Shown here: positions 43,992 through 52,747 of the stretch, piece by piece
Numbering within the stretch: the stretch's first letter is position 1
How the letters are laid out: each line of letters opens with the position of its first letter
Source: Geobacteraceae bacterium GWC2_55_20
GTDB lineage: Bacteria > Desulfobacterota > Desulfuromonadia > Geobacterales > Pseudopelobacteraceae
Length of the DNA: 64,000 bases
Assembly (NCBI GenBank): GCA_001802125.1
Contig: MGZK01000132.1
Span: 1-64,000 of the forward strand
Direction of reading: 5' to 3'
Notes under the pieces: model-generated
Seen by the model: only the letters and a program-made list of their open reading frames with translations
Told to the model about the DNA's origin: nothing
Databases searched by the model: none
Made by a program: the position numbers and the translations under genes

Positions 43992-45404
43992 TTATCTGTT
44001 TCTGATCCAGCCCCAAAAACCACGCAGCCTGGATATTTGAGAAAAAGATATTTTTTTCAAGGTGTTCAGAATGTAGAGGGGCCTGAAATAGAAGTTCCTG
44101 TAAGCCATTTGACGGTATCTGGTAACCTCATCAGCGGACATGCTGTCGGTGGTGACAATCGATCTTCCACCGAAATCAAACTGCGACCAAGTATCGGTTG
44201 TCACCCAGCCATGTTCACGGGCCATTGCACCAAATTCGGTTTTAGGGTACGGAACCGCGCAGTATGCCTGCATGAAGTCCAGCCCGAGCTCCTTCATAAA
44301 CGCAATAGTCTTTTCAGCTGTTGCAGCGGTTTCACCCGGCAGACCAAAGATAAAATGCCCCATGGTCTGAAGCCCAACTTTCTTGCACATCTCGACGGCC
44401 CGGACAATCTGCTCGACAGTCTGATTTTTCTTTGCTGCATCCAGCAACTCCTGACAACCACTTTCAATTCCCAGGCCAAGCAGATAGCAGCCGGCCGCCT
44501 TCATTTTCCGCAAGGTGGCCTCATCAATCGTATCGACACGGCTTGTTGCAGCCCAGTGGATGTCAAGCCCGCTTTCAATCAGCGCATCGCACAACTCTGC
44601 AACAAAGCGCTTATCGAAGCCGAATATTTCTTCCCAAAACAGAAACTCGGTAATGCCATACCTGTTTTTGCACTCCCTGACTTCTTCAACCAGGTAGGAG
44701 ACACTGTGCCTGCGAATCTTTTTCCCGTAATACGGCTCTACAATGCAGTAAATACAATGATAAGGACATCCTCTGGCTGAATTGATCAGCGTGAAAGCCT
44801 TGTTATTGTGGGGGAGTCGATAACGGTCGTTTTTCAGCAGATCCCGGGCCGGGTACGGCAATGAATCCAGATTCTTTATCAAAGGTCGGGGTACATTGAT
44901 CTGCACGTCACCATTGCAAAAGAAGCCAAGTCCTCTGATCGTGCTGAGATCAACGCAGCCCGACTTCAACGAAACCAGCAACTCCCTGAAGGTATCTTCC
45001 GGTTCTCCGATAGCCGCAAAATCAAGAAAGGGATAATGCACAAGCGCCTTCTCTTCCAACAGCGTGAAAAACAACCCTGTCGCGAAGATCTTGACTGCCG
45101 GCATCCTTTCCTTGATGCGACGGGCAACGTCCATATCATTATCAATCGACGGGAATCCGGTATTGATTACCAGCAGATCAGGAGAAAACACTGCCAGATC
45201 TGCCAGCAGTTCCTCCAGAGACATGCTTTCTACATTCCCGTCCAAAAGTTTCACATCACCGTATTCCCTGGCAAGAGCCCCCAGTACAGCAAGCGTCAAA
45301 GGCGGCCAGATAGTCGCCCAGGAGGAGGCTTTCTGCATACAGCGGCCTTCCCGGATAAACTGGGTTTTCCCCTGCAATGTGGGATTAAGAAGATACGTTT
45401 TCAT
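43992..45404 (-). CDS. B12-binding radical SAM protein
   Basis: Start moved to the ATG at 45404 (MKTYLLNPTLQGK), which follows AGGA; 470 residues. The N-terminal B12-binding domain contains WPPLTLAVLGALAREYG, VKLLDGNVESM and TGFPSIDNDMD. The radical SAM motif is CPYHCIYC (about residue 205), with later VEPYYGKKIRRHS and GIESGCQELLDAAKKNQT. It belongs to the broad class of cobalamin-dependent radical SAM methylases and lipid-modifying enzymes (HpnP-like, methyltransferase-like). Substrate unknown; cluster context suggests a sugar, polyprenyl or peptide intermediate. It resembles the one at 6440 only in architecture. Confidence 0.86.
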   Translation of the reverse strand: MKTYLLNPTLQGKTQFIREGRCMQKASSWATIWPPLTLAVLGALAREYGDVKLLDGNVESMSLEELLADLAVFSPDLLVINTGFPSIDNDMDVARRIKERMPAVKIFATGLFFTLLEEKALVHYPFLDFAAIGEPEDTFRELLVSLKSGCVDLSTIRGLGFFCNGDVQINVPRPLIKNLDSLPYPARDLLKNDRYRLPHNNKAFTLINSARGCPYHCIYCIVEPYYGKKIRRHSVSYLVEEVRECKNRYGITEFLFWEEIFGFDKRFVAELCDALIESGLDIHWAATSRVDTIDEATLRKMKAAGCYLLGLGIESGCQELLDAAKKNQTVEQIVRAVEMCKKVGLQTMGHFIFGLPGETAATAEKTIAFMKELGLDFMQAYCAVPYPKTEFGAMAREHGWVTTDTWSQFDFGGRSIVTTDSMSADEVTRYRQMAYRNFYFRPLYILNTLKKISFSQISRLRGFWGWIRNR

Positions 45405-45426
45405 ACAATCCTGTAATCGAAACAGT

Positions 45427-47022
45427 TTACTGTTTGAACGTCCTGTTACCTTTAAGATCATACACGAAAATGCTGTATCCGATCTTAGCCACGGGTTGCT
45501 TGTTCTTTAGCCAGGAGTACTCATCTTTCGAATCCAGATACACTCCCTGAAGATTCGTTGCGCTGACAGCTATAAGTTGATCCGGGTGAATTAAAACAGG
45601 CTTGTCAGGTTCCGGATTAAACAGATAATGGCTGGGAAGCCAGTCATAGTTAATGCCGTATCTCTGTGGGGAATCGGCGCCGAAGTAGCTCAGGCTGATA
45701 CGCTGGATACCGTTGATATCCATGAACTTTTTGAGCCCGATCAAGTCCTGGCCCCAATCGAGATTGGAGTCAACCAGATATTTGTATCCGTTTGCCGGCC
45801 CTCCTACAAGCTCGTTAAAATACGCCAGGTAATGAGGAGCAAAATACAGGCTGGCTGCAATACACCATGCGACCATGGCGTATGAAAAACACCTTATGCG
45901 GACAGTAAAGTTACACAAGCTGCCGATTATTACAAACATGAACGGATAGGCCGGCAGAAGGTAGCGAACGCCGATAGCGCCTTGAGAAAACGAAAAGAAC
46001 AGCATGGTGCATATGATCGGCGCCAGCAGGAACAGGTCATCAAACAACTCGCGACGCTTTTTCAAAAACAGCAGCGCCAATGACAACATAAAAAGTATCA
46101 GTACGGAGATCGGCGTTTTGAACAGAAACACGAGCGGATAAAAATACCACCAACCGAAATCAGTATAGTTTCCCATCAGGAATGCCGCCTGTCCTGACAC
46201 GCGTTTGTCGAACTGGAACAGTATCCCCTCTAGGTACGGCTCCAAATCGAACCCGAACCCCAGAACCAAAACAATTAGAGCGATGCAGAATATCAGCAGC
46301 ATGTGCGGGAGGAGATTCTTTTTCTCCCTGTACATGGCTGCCAGATAGAAAATAAGAACCAGCGGCATCAACAGCACGGCATTGAATTTTGAAAGCAGTG
46401 CCAAACCTGTAAAGATGCCGGCAGCAAGCGAGCTTCCCAAAGCATGGTATTTAAGATTCTTCCAAACATGATACAGCGCGATAAATGAAAACACCGTCAG
46501 CGGCATGTCCGGCACGATCAGTCCGGAAAAGGCCAGCATGGCCGGATTGAATGCGAACAGTACCGTAGACAGGATACCGCCCTTCTCGCCGTATAAATCG
46601 CTGCTGAAGCGGTAGACATACCACCCCAGCAAGACCGAGAGAAGTGCGGTCATCAGGCGGGATGCGATCAGCAGGCGGTCGTTGTGGTTGCTCGGGTCCG
46701 AAAGCAGCGCCTGCCCCCGGTAGTAATCAACCGCGCCCAGAAAAGCCCGGTCCCTGACGATGTCCGGGCCGTATTCCCAAAGCTGCCGGGGCTGCTCGAC
46801 AAACAGATGCGGAAAGCTGTTCAGATAATACGGCAAAGGGGGGTGCAGGATGGCGCCCATCACATCCCACTTATGCGTGGTCAGCAGGTATTTGCCGATG
46901 CCGAAATACTGCACCTCGTCGAAGGTGGCCGACTGGGATGAAATACTGATGTACGACTGGATAAAAAAGGCCAACAGCAGGGCACAGATGACCAGTTTGG
47001 CTTTTATCGGCTTCATTACCAT
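45427..47022 (-). CDS. GT39/ArnT-like membrane glycosyltransferase
   Basis: A 531-residue protein with about 12 membrane helices. The first extracytoplasmic loop has SATFDEVQYFGIGKYLL and the following HPPLPYYLN, the family's catalytic acidic and His pattern. DRLLIASRLMTALLSVLLG and FNPAMLAFSGLIVPDMPLTVF are typical PMT_2 segments. Such GT-C enzymes transfer sugars from polyprenyl-phosphate donors to glycans or proteins on the periplasmic side. The nearby GT2 with membrane tail (42818) could make that donor. Acceptor unknown. Confidence 0.82.
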   Translation of the reverse strand: MVMKPIKAKLVICALLLAFFIQSYISISSQSATFDEVQYFGIGKYLLTTHKWDVMGAILHPPLPYYLNSFPHLFVEQPRQLWEYGPDIVRDRAFLGAVDYYRGQALLSDPSNHNDRLLIASRLMTALLSVLLGWYVYRFSSDLYGEKGGILSTVLFAFNPAMLAFSGLIVPDMPLTVFSFIALYHVWKNLKYHALGSSLAAGIFTGLALLSKFNAVLLMPLVLIFYLAAMYREKKNLLPHMLLIFCIALIVLVLGFGFDLEPYLEGILFQFDKRVSGQAAFLMGNYTDFGWWYFYPLVFLFKTPISVLILFMLSLALLFLKKRRELFDDLFLLAPIICTMLFFSFSQGAIGVRYLLPAYPFMFVIIGSLCNFTVRIRCFSYAMVAWCIAASLYFAPHYLAYFNELVGGPANGYKYLVDSNLDWGQDLIGLKKFMDINGIQRISLSYFGADSPQRYGINYDWLPSHYLFNPEPDKPVLIHPDQLIAVSATNLQGVYLDSKDEYSWLKNKQPVAKIGYSIFVYDLKGNRTFKQ

Positions 47023-47045
47023 TTAGCAGTTCGTTCCATTCAGGT

Positions 47046-48665
47046 TCATAGCTCGTTACCCTCATACCAGCCCAGTTCAACCCCGGCGCCGCCGGCCCTG
47101 GCGAAATCCCGCTCCGCATCGGCAAGCTTCCCCAGCTGTTTCAACGCAAGCCCGCGGTGATAGTAGTATGCCGGATGCGGATAGAGCGAGATGGCGGCCG
47201 TGAAATCCTGTACCGCTTCAGGATAATGCCCCATCAAGCGGTTGGCCTCTCCCCTGAAAGCGTAAAGGTTGAATATTCTCCGCTGCCACACCCCGTCCGC
47301 AATAGCTATCGCCGCTGAAAAATCATCCACCGCGGCACGGTATTCGCCGCGCGCGGCATACAGTCGCCCACGTTCCTTGTAGGAAGCCACTTCCGGCCTG
47401 TGTTCGATCACCCTGGTCCAAAGGCTCTCCGAATCATGCCATACCGGAATATCCCCGCGTGTCAGAAAAGCGTGGGACAGAAGCAGGACAATCATAAACC
47501 CGCCGGCCCCGGCCTGCCGCCACCTTCCCGGCCAGGTTTTCCGGAAGATGAATGCCGGCAGAAACGCCACCGCAATACTGGGCGCTATCGCCGGAAGGTA
47601 GGTAAAGCGCGCAGCCAGCGACTGATCACCATTCTGGAAAAAGGCCAGCACCGGCAGCAAAGGCAGCAAAAAACAAAGCAGGGTTGCCGGCAGCCAGGGA
47701 TAGGCCTTGCGTAAAGTAAACAAGAGGATGGCAGCCAGCACGACCAGTAAGGTTTTGAGCGCGTATGAGACCGGAATCGGATCGGGAATCAGGTAAAAGG
47801 GAAGTATGTCCAGCGGAAAAAGCATCAGGCGCACATATTCAAAGATTGCATTGCCCGATACTGCCAAGCGCTGGCTGAAGGGGAAATCAGAATAGGAGAT
47901 CAGATAGCCGGCCTTGGCCGTGGATCTGATCGTGATGACCGCAATGGCCGCCGAGAGCAACATGAACGGGATCTTCTCGACAAGAAGACGCATTGTCCGC
48001 CCCGGCCGGATTCCCCCTTGATGGCGCCAGTCGATCACCAGCAGCAACACCGGCAGCACCAGGCTGACCGACTTGGACATCAGCGAACAGGCATAAAGCA
48101 GCAGCGAACAAACATAGGCCGGCCAGGCGCCACGCTCCTCACGCCTGCCGGCATAGCGCAGATAGACCGCAACCGATGCCAGCGCAAAAAAACCGTTCAG
48201 GACATCCTTACGCTCCGTCACCCAGGCCACCGACTCCACCCGCAGCGGATGAAGCCCCCACAACAGGCCGGCCGACAGCAACATGAACAGGTACGGGAAC
48301 CGGCCCTGTTCCGCAAGCCATGGCTCCCTGCCCGTCAGGCTGCCAGCAATCAGCACCACCAGTCCGGCATTGATCGAGTGCAGCAGGATATTGGTGAGAT
48401 GATAACCGAACGGGTCCAATCCCCAGAAATGATAATCGATCGCGAAAGATATCCAGGTAAGCGGCATCCACCAGCCGATATACTGTTCCGTAAAAGCCGA
48501 CTTGATGGTATGCGCATCAAGCTGCCTGATCAGCGGATTGTTCAGGACATAATCCGGGTCGTCATACCCGACAAAACCGCAGTCGAGCGCCGGAAGGTAT
48601 ACCAGCAGGCATATCAGCGCGGCTGATACGGCGATGACGGCCGTTGATAATCGGAGGTGTATCAT
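47046..48665 (-). CDS. Polytopic TPR membrane protein (GT-C-like, Tmtc-type)
   Basis: Start moved to the ATG at 48665 (MIHLRLSTAVIAV), preceded by AGGGGA; 539 residues. About ten membrane helices carry loop motifs such as GYDDPDYVLNNPLI and HPLRVESVAWVTERKDVLNG, and FQNGDQSLAARFTYLP later. Two or three TPR units follow at the C-terminus (KERGRLYAARGEYRAAVDDF, HRGLALKQLGKLADAERDF). This combination is shared by O-mannosyl/TMTC-like glycosyltransferase relatives and is common in Geobacter. A second protein of the same kind occurs at 60596. Function beyond likely glycan transfer is not known. Confidence 0.78.
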   Translation of the reverse strand: MIHLRLSTAVIAVSAALICLLVYLPALDCGFVGYDDPDYVLNNPLIRQLDAHTIKSAFTEQYIGWWMPLTWISFAIDYHFWGLDPFGYHLTNILLHSINAGLVVLIAGSLTGREPWLAEQGRFPYLFMLLSAGLLWGLHPLRVESVAWVTERKDVLNGFFALASVAVYLRYAGRREERGAWPAYVCSLLLYACSLMSKSVSLVLPVLLLVIDWRHQGGIRPGRTMRLLVEKIPFMLLSAAIAVITIRSTAKAGYLISYSDFPFSQRLAVSGNAIFEYVRLMLFPLDILPFYLIPDPIPVSYALKTLLVVLAAILLFTLRKAYPWLPATLLCFLLPLLPVLAFFQNGDQSLAARFTYLPAIAPSIAVAFLPAFIFRKTWPGRWRQAGAGGFMIVLLLSHAFLTRGDIPVWHDSESLWTRVIEHRPEVASYKERGRLYAARGEYRAAVDDFSAAIAIADGVWQRRIFNLYAFRGEANRLMGHYPEAVQDFTAAISLYPHPAYYYHRGLALKQLGKLADAERDFARAGGAGVELGWYEGNEL

Positions 48666-48730
48666 TGTTCCCCTGCCGGACAACGATAATCCGGATTGCA
48701 TTGCCGGTTTCTCGCCGGACGGAGAATCCT

Positions 48731-49414
48731 TCAACGCAGAAGGTTGTATTTGATAATGCAACGCACCGCTGAAAGGCCATCTTTCCAGCCTATTTTCTTG
48801 CCTTCCAGGTAGGTCCTCCCGGAATAGGAAATGCCGGTTTCGTAAATTCTCACCTTCAGCTTTGCAAGTTTGGCGGTAATCTCCGGCTCAAAACCGAAAC
48901 GATCTTCCTCGATTTTAATCCGCTCCAGTACTTCACGCCTGAACACCTTGTAACAGGTTTCCATATCGCTCAGATTGAGATTGGTGAACAGATTGGACAT
49001 CAGCGTCAGCAGTTTGTTTCCGACCATATGCCAGAAGAACAGAACCCGGCGATAGTCGCCGGTTACGAAACGGGAACCATAGACAACGTCCGCCTTGCCT
49101 TCAAGAATCGGCTGGATCAGCTTGGAATACTGGGCCGGGTCATACTCAAGGTCGGCATCCTGCACTACGACAATATCGCCGGTCACATGGCTGAAGCCGG
49201 TCCGCAAGGCCGCGCCCTTGCCCATGTTCCGGTCATGCAGAAAGACACGGGTGGTATCATCGGCCAGGTCCATCAGGATTTCGCGGCTGCCGTCCGTGGA
49301 GCCGTCATCGACAAAAATAATTTCCTTGTCAATCGCGACGGCCCTGACCGACTCGCACAACTCCCTGACCGTTGCGCATTCGTTATATACCGGTATGACT
49401 ATGGAGAGCTTCAA
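48731..49414 (-). CDS. GT2 glycosyltransferase, dolichol-phosphate-mannose-synthase-like
   Basis: A 227-residue GT-A enzyme without C-terminal helices. It begins LSIVIPVYNECATVRELCES and has VDDGSTDGS, KGAALRTGFSHVTGDIVV, DADLEYDP and GSRFVTG. This pattern is typical of DPM1-like bacterial transferases, which load mannose or glucose onto polyprenyl phosphate. The ATG lies after the NikR gene with eight bases between, so the two are probably read together. No second membrane domain is attached. Confidence 0.88.
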   Translation of the reverse strand: MKLSIVIPVYNECATVRELCESVRAVAIDKEIIFVDDGSTDGSREILMDLADDTTRVFLHDRNMGKGAALRTGFSHVTGDIVVVQDADLEYDPAQYSKLIQPILEGKADVVYGSRFVTGDYRRVLFFWHMVGNKLLTLMSNLFTNLNLSDMETCYKVFRREVLERIKIEEDRFGFEPEITAKLAKLKVRIYETGISYSGRTYLEGKKIGWKDGLSAVRCIIKYNLLR

Positions 49415-49421
49415 GGCGAGG

Positions 49422-49838
49422 TCACAGGTCCTCTCCGGTTGTGCTCATCACCAGTTTGCCATGTTTGACCCCCTTGACGCCGATCAGTTCATTGGCGATC
49501 TGCTTGATCTCCCTGACAGGCCCCCGGATAATCAGCACCTCCAAGCAGTTATGGGCATCCAGATGCACATGGAGCGAGGAGATTATCTGGTCATGATGTG
49601 AATGCTGATGTTCCGTCAGTTTGTCGGACAGGTCACGCACATGGTGGTTATATACCAGGGTGACGGTGCCGACCGCCTCCTGATCCTCCGATCCCAGCCG
49701 TTCCTCCACCAGCGAAGCCCGGATAAGATCACGAATCGCTTCTGAACGATTCATATAGCTCTTCTGTTCGATCAACTGGTCGAAACTGGCCAGCAGTTTT
49801 TCATCGAGCGAGATGCCGAATCTGACCGTATTTCCCAT
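49422..49838 (-). CDS. nikR: Nickel-responsive ribbon-helix-helix regulator NikR
   Basis: A 138-residue protein of normal length. The N-terminal ribbon-helix-helix ([32 protein letters not shown]) binds DNA. The C-terminal ACT-like domain carries the nickel ligands in [33 protein letters not shown]. The family represses nickel uptake genes when nickel is bound. No nickel transporter is encoded in the window and the NikR palindrome GTATGA-N16-TCATAC is not found next to it, so its target is elsewhere. It lies in the same direction as the sugar cluster, with a 155-base gap upstream holding its own promoter region. Confidence 0.93.
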   Translation of the reverse strand: MGNTVRFGISLDEKLLASFDQLIEQKSYMNRSEAIRDLIRASLVEERLGSEDQEAVGTVTLVYNHHVRDLSDKLTEHQHSHHDQIISSLHVHLDAHNCLEVLIIRGPVREIKQIANELIGVKGVKHGKLVMSTTGEDL

Positions 49839-49993
49839 GATTGACTCCTGTATCTCAGATAAATTGGTAACGGCATGGTACTCGATTCCGCCGGCAAATA
49901 AAACAGTTTCCTCAACTAGCCACCGGCCTGAGCGGGATGAACTTGCGCATCATCTCCATGCTTCTCTGCCGGACTCCGCTCCGGAATCAGGGA

Positions 49994-50854
49994 TCAATCA
50001 CTCGCTCCGGTGATCTCCACCGAGGTATGCCCATGAATCTGGAAGCGGTTGGTCTTCAGTTTGACATCACAAGGGTTGCAGAACCCGTAGCAGTCACAAT
50101 CCCTGAAACCTTCGTAAATAGTGAAATCCGGATCGAGCAGATGCCCGACCGGAGCGCGGCCATCGTAAAGATCGCCATGGCAGCGGAAAATATCGCCGCC
50201 GGGACCGATAATCAGCTCGCTTGTCCGGCAGCGGACTTGCCGCATGGTTCGCCGGTCGCAGGCGCCGGGATAGCTGAAGCTGCCCTGCAGCGCTCCTTCA
50301 TGCTCCCCCAGGAACTCCTTGGTGCGAAAATCGATTCCCAGCGCTCCGCAATACCGCTGCGCCCGCAGAATTTCCGTTTCCTGATGCGGGTGCAGCACCC
50401 CCCAGACCCCGATGCTGTAGCCGGCCCGCTGCAGGAGCAGAACCTTTTCCGCCAGCTGTTCAAGGTCCATTACCTCGGGATGGTAACTGACCCGGATCGA
50501 CGCATAGGGGGACTCGCGCCTGATACGGCCGGGCGGGACCTCCGCCATGAAATGCGCTATATCAAACTGCAGGTTGGTGAGCAGATCGATGTTCAACTCC
50601 GCCGGTATGCCGTTGATGATCGCCGTAAAATCCGGATGCAGGCTCGGCTCGCCCCCTCCCAGCGTCACCGGCAGGTCGGGGCGCGAAACGATCCGGCCCA
50701 GTCCCGCGCGCCAATCTTCCCCCGACAGCAGCGGCCTTGCCGGCGAGAACCCGCCGAAACGGTTGATGCAGTAACTGCAGTGCAGATTGCACTCAAGCGA
50801 AAGAAAAACGGCGATATAATTATATTTGGCAGGGATGATGATCGGTTTCAGCAC
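49994..50854 (-). CDS. Radical SAM protein, SPASM-like C-terminus
   Basis: A 286-residue protein beginning at a GTG at 50854 with AAGG seven bases upstream. The cluster motif is CNLHCSYC (about residues 22-29), followed by TLGGGEPSLHP. C-terminal cysteines (GACDRRTMRQVRC, IFRCHG, DCDCYGFCNPC) suggest auxiliary clusters. Last gene of a group of radical SAM, TPP-enzyme and GT2 genes, 17 bases downstream of the next. Substrate unknown; it is not obviously a peptide-modifier because no RRE-like protein is nearby. Confidence 0.83.
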   Translation of the reverse strand: MLKPIIIPAKYNYIAVFLSLECNLHCSYCINRFGGFSPARPLLSGEDWRAGLGRIVSRPDLPVTLGGGEPSLHPDFTAIINGIPAELNIDLLTNLQFDIAHFMAEVPPGRIRRESPYASIRVSYHPEVMDLEQLAEKVLLLQRAGYSIGVWGVLHPHQETEILRAQRYCGALGIDFRTKEFLGEHEGALQGSFSYPGACDRRTMRQVRCRTSELIIGPGGDIFRCHGDLYDGRAPVGHLLDPDFTIYEGFRDCDCYGFCNPCDVKLKTNRFQIHGHTSVEITGASD

Positions 50855-50871
50855 ACGCTCACCTTTATGAG

Positions 50872-51975
50872 TCAGATAAAATTCAGGTGCATCGGAGACG
50901 GACCGGGAGGATCGAAAAGCTCACTCCGCCCCTGGCGCAAATCCCACAGGTACTCGTTGACCTTGTGCTGAAGACAGAGCGAACCGCACATGTTGCGGGC
51001 ATCGAAGCTTTCCGAGGCGATCAGGTCCATGACCTCCCAGTAGCGTTCCCCCTTCCAGAGTTCCTTGAAGGAGGTCTCGACAATATTGCCGATATGGTAT
51101 TTTTTGTAACGGCTATTGAACAGCATGCCGCAAGGCGCCACCAGACCGGAACCGGAAAGCTGCATGATGAACGGAGGCCCATAGCAGCGACTGTAAACCC
51201 TTTTACCGTCGGAGAGGATCTTTGACCACTTGACACTGACCTGGCATGCGCTATCCGAGCAGGCCTCGGCCACCCTCAGCAGTGGCTCCATGCCATGATA
51301 CTTGTTGTAATCAATCCCGAGCGAGGAGTTTTCGTCGTCGCTGCAATGTTTGATGACGACATAGTCAACCCCCAGCTCCTTCCCCAAACGGGACAGGGGC
51401 ATGATCTGATCGGCAAACTCCGGCAGCAGAACCATCTGCATCCCCAGCGTAACCGGCAGGAGCAGTTCACGTTTCAGCGCTACGCAGCGCCGGATGGTCG
51501 CAATCACCTTGTCAAAAGCTGCGGGGGCGCAGCCATGGATAGCGGCATACCGGTCGCGCTCACCGGCCGAAATATTGAAACGCAGATAGGTCAGCGCCGG
51601 AAGGATTTCCGCCAGACGCCCGTCGTCCAGCAGGTAACCGTTGGTGCCGAGTGCCATGTCCAGGCCGTTGGCCCGTCCCCTCAGGATCGCGTCGTACAGA
51701 TGCGGCGAACAGCTGCTCTCGCCGTCGCTGACAAAGCTGATCCCCTTGACCCCGATTTCGGCGGCATCGTCGAGGAAGCGGAAGATCACGTCGCGGGTGA
51801 TCACCCTGGCATCGTTCTCCTGCAGCTGGCCATAGCAGTATACACAGCGATAGCTGCAGGCCCTTGTCAGGGCGCAGTCAATCGTAATCGGCGCGATCCG
51901 CTCCCCGCGCAGCCAGGCTTCAACCCGTTCCCGGTGCCAGTCCAGCTTGTGTCCGTCCAGGATGATCTCAGCCAC
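50872..51975 (-). CDS. Radical SAM/SPASM protein, paralogue of the one at 54765
   Basis: A 367-residue protein. The cluster motif is CSYRCVYC (about residues 40-47). Near the N-terminus is DGHKLDWHRERVEAWLRGERI and at the very end PMHLNFI. Both ends closely match those of the radical SAM protein at 54765 (DGHKLIFHPKTVARWLEGEQI, AAHVNFI). The middle has SDGESSCSPHLYDAILRG in place of the usual GGEP and a SPASM-like C-terminus (CYGPPF, VAPCGMLFNS). It overlaps the GT2 gene by eight bases. Reaction unknown; a tandem role with its paralogue is inferred. Confidence 0.82.
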   Translation of the reverse strand: MAEIILDGHKLDWHRERVEAWLRGERIAPITIDCALTRACSYRCVYCYGQLQENDARVITRDVIFRFLDDAAEIGVKGISFVSDGESSCSPHLYDAILRGRANGLDMALGTNGYLLDDGRLAEILPALTYLRFNISAGERDRYAAIHGCAPAAFDKVIATIRRCVALKRELLLPVTLGMQMVLLPEFADQIMPLSRLGKELGVDYVVIKHCSDDENSSLGIDYNKYHGMEPLLRVAEACSDSACQVSVKWSKILSDGKRVYSRCYGPPFIMQLSGSGLVAPCGMLFNSRYKKYHIGNIVETSFKELWKGERYWEVMDLIASESFDARNMCGSLCLQHKVNEYLWDLRQGRSELFDPPGPSPMHLNFI

Positions 51976-52747
51976 GGCGCCCGGCCTCCTTCAGCGCGGC
52001 CAGACGGACCGCGGACACTGTCGCGTCAGCCGGAGTCCCGTTCCCGGCATGACCGGCATGAACCTCCATAAAAGTGGAGACATAGCCGCGGGCGACCCTC
52101 ACAAGGGAACGGAGAGTAGTCGCGCTTGAGTCTCCGCTTCCCCTGCGGCTAAGTGCGTACGGAACCTCGGCATACAGGTGTCCCCGACGGATGGTTTTGA
52201 TCAGCAGCTCGGTCTGGTAAAAGAAACCGCCGTTTTTCAGTTCTATTCCTGAAAAAACCGCCTTGCGGTACATCACCGTGCCGTTCATATAGTTGAGCGA
52301 AAGGCCGAACGAAGCCTTGATGATCTCCCGGTACAGTATTGAAAGCAGGCGCCGGCCGAAGCTCCTGACTTCGCGGTTGAAAACAAAGGGAACCACGATA
52401 TCGACCTGCTCCAGAAGCGGCAGGTAACGCAGAATCTCGGCCGCGTCGTTCTCACCGTCTCCCGGAAGCATAACCACAATTTCACCGGAGCACTTTTTGA
52501 CCCCATCCCAGAAGGAAGCGCCGATGCCTTCCGGCAGAGCGTGGTGGATCACACTCACCGCCGGGTACGCGGCGGCAAACTCGTCGGCAATCCGGCCGGT
52601 ACCGTCGCTGCTGCCGTCGTTGACAATCAGCAACTCTCCCGCCACGGCAAATTTTTCAAATGCCGCAAGCACATTCCGGACCGCCCCGTCAAGGTTTTGC
52701 TCCTCATTCAGAGCAGGCATCACCACTGAAACCATAAAATCGCTCAC
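51968..52747 (-). CDS. GT2 family glycosyltransferase
   Basis: A 259-residue GT-A enzyme. It begins VSVVMPALNEEQNLDGAVRN and has IVNDGSSDGTGRI, a GDGENDAA metal region (about residue 95) instead of the common DADxQ, and the RSFGRRLLSILYREIIKASF segment. It sits in the middle of the radical SAM/TPP group and overlaps both neighbours (8 and 4 bases). Probably glycosylates a polyprenyl phosphate or the product of that pathway. Donor unknown. Confidence 0.85.
   Translation of the reverse strand: MSDFMVSVVMPALNEEQNLDGAVRNVLAAFEKFAVAGELLIVNDGSSDGTGRIADEFAAAYPAVSVIHHALPEGIGASFWDGVKKCSGEIVVMLPGDGENDAAEILRYLPLLEQVDIVVPFVFNREVRSFGRRLLSILYREIIKASFGLSLNYMNGTVMYRKAVFSGIELKNGGFFYQTELLIKTIRRGHLYAEVPYALSRRGSGDSSATTLRSLVRVARGYVSTFMEVHAGHAGNGTPADATVSAVRLAALKEAGRRG

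Noticed and set aside
49839-49993. NikR operator palindrome upstream of nikR
   Set aside because: No GTATGA-N16-TCATAC or near match found; only a partial direct repeat GGTAAC/GGTAC.
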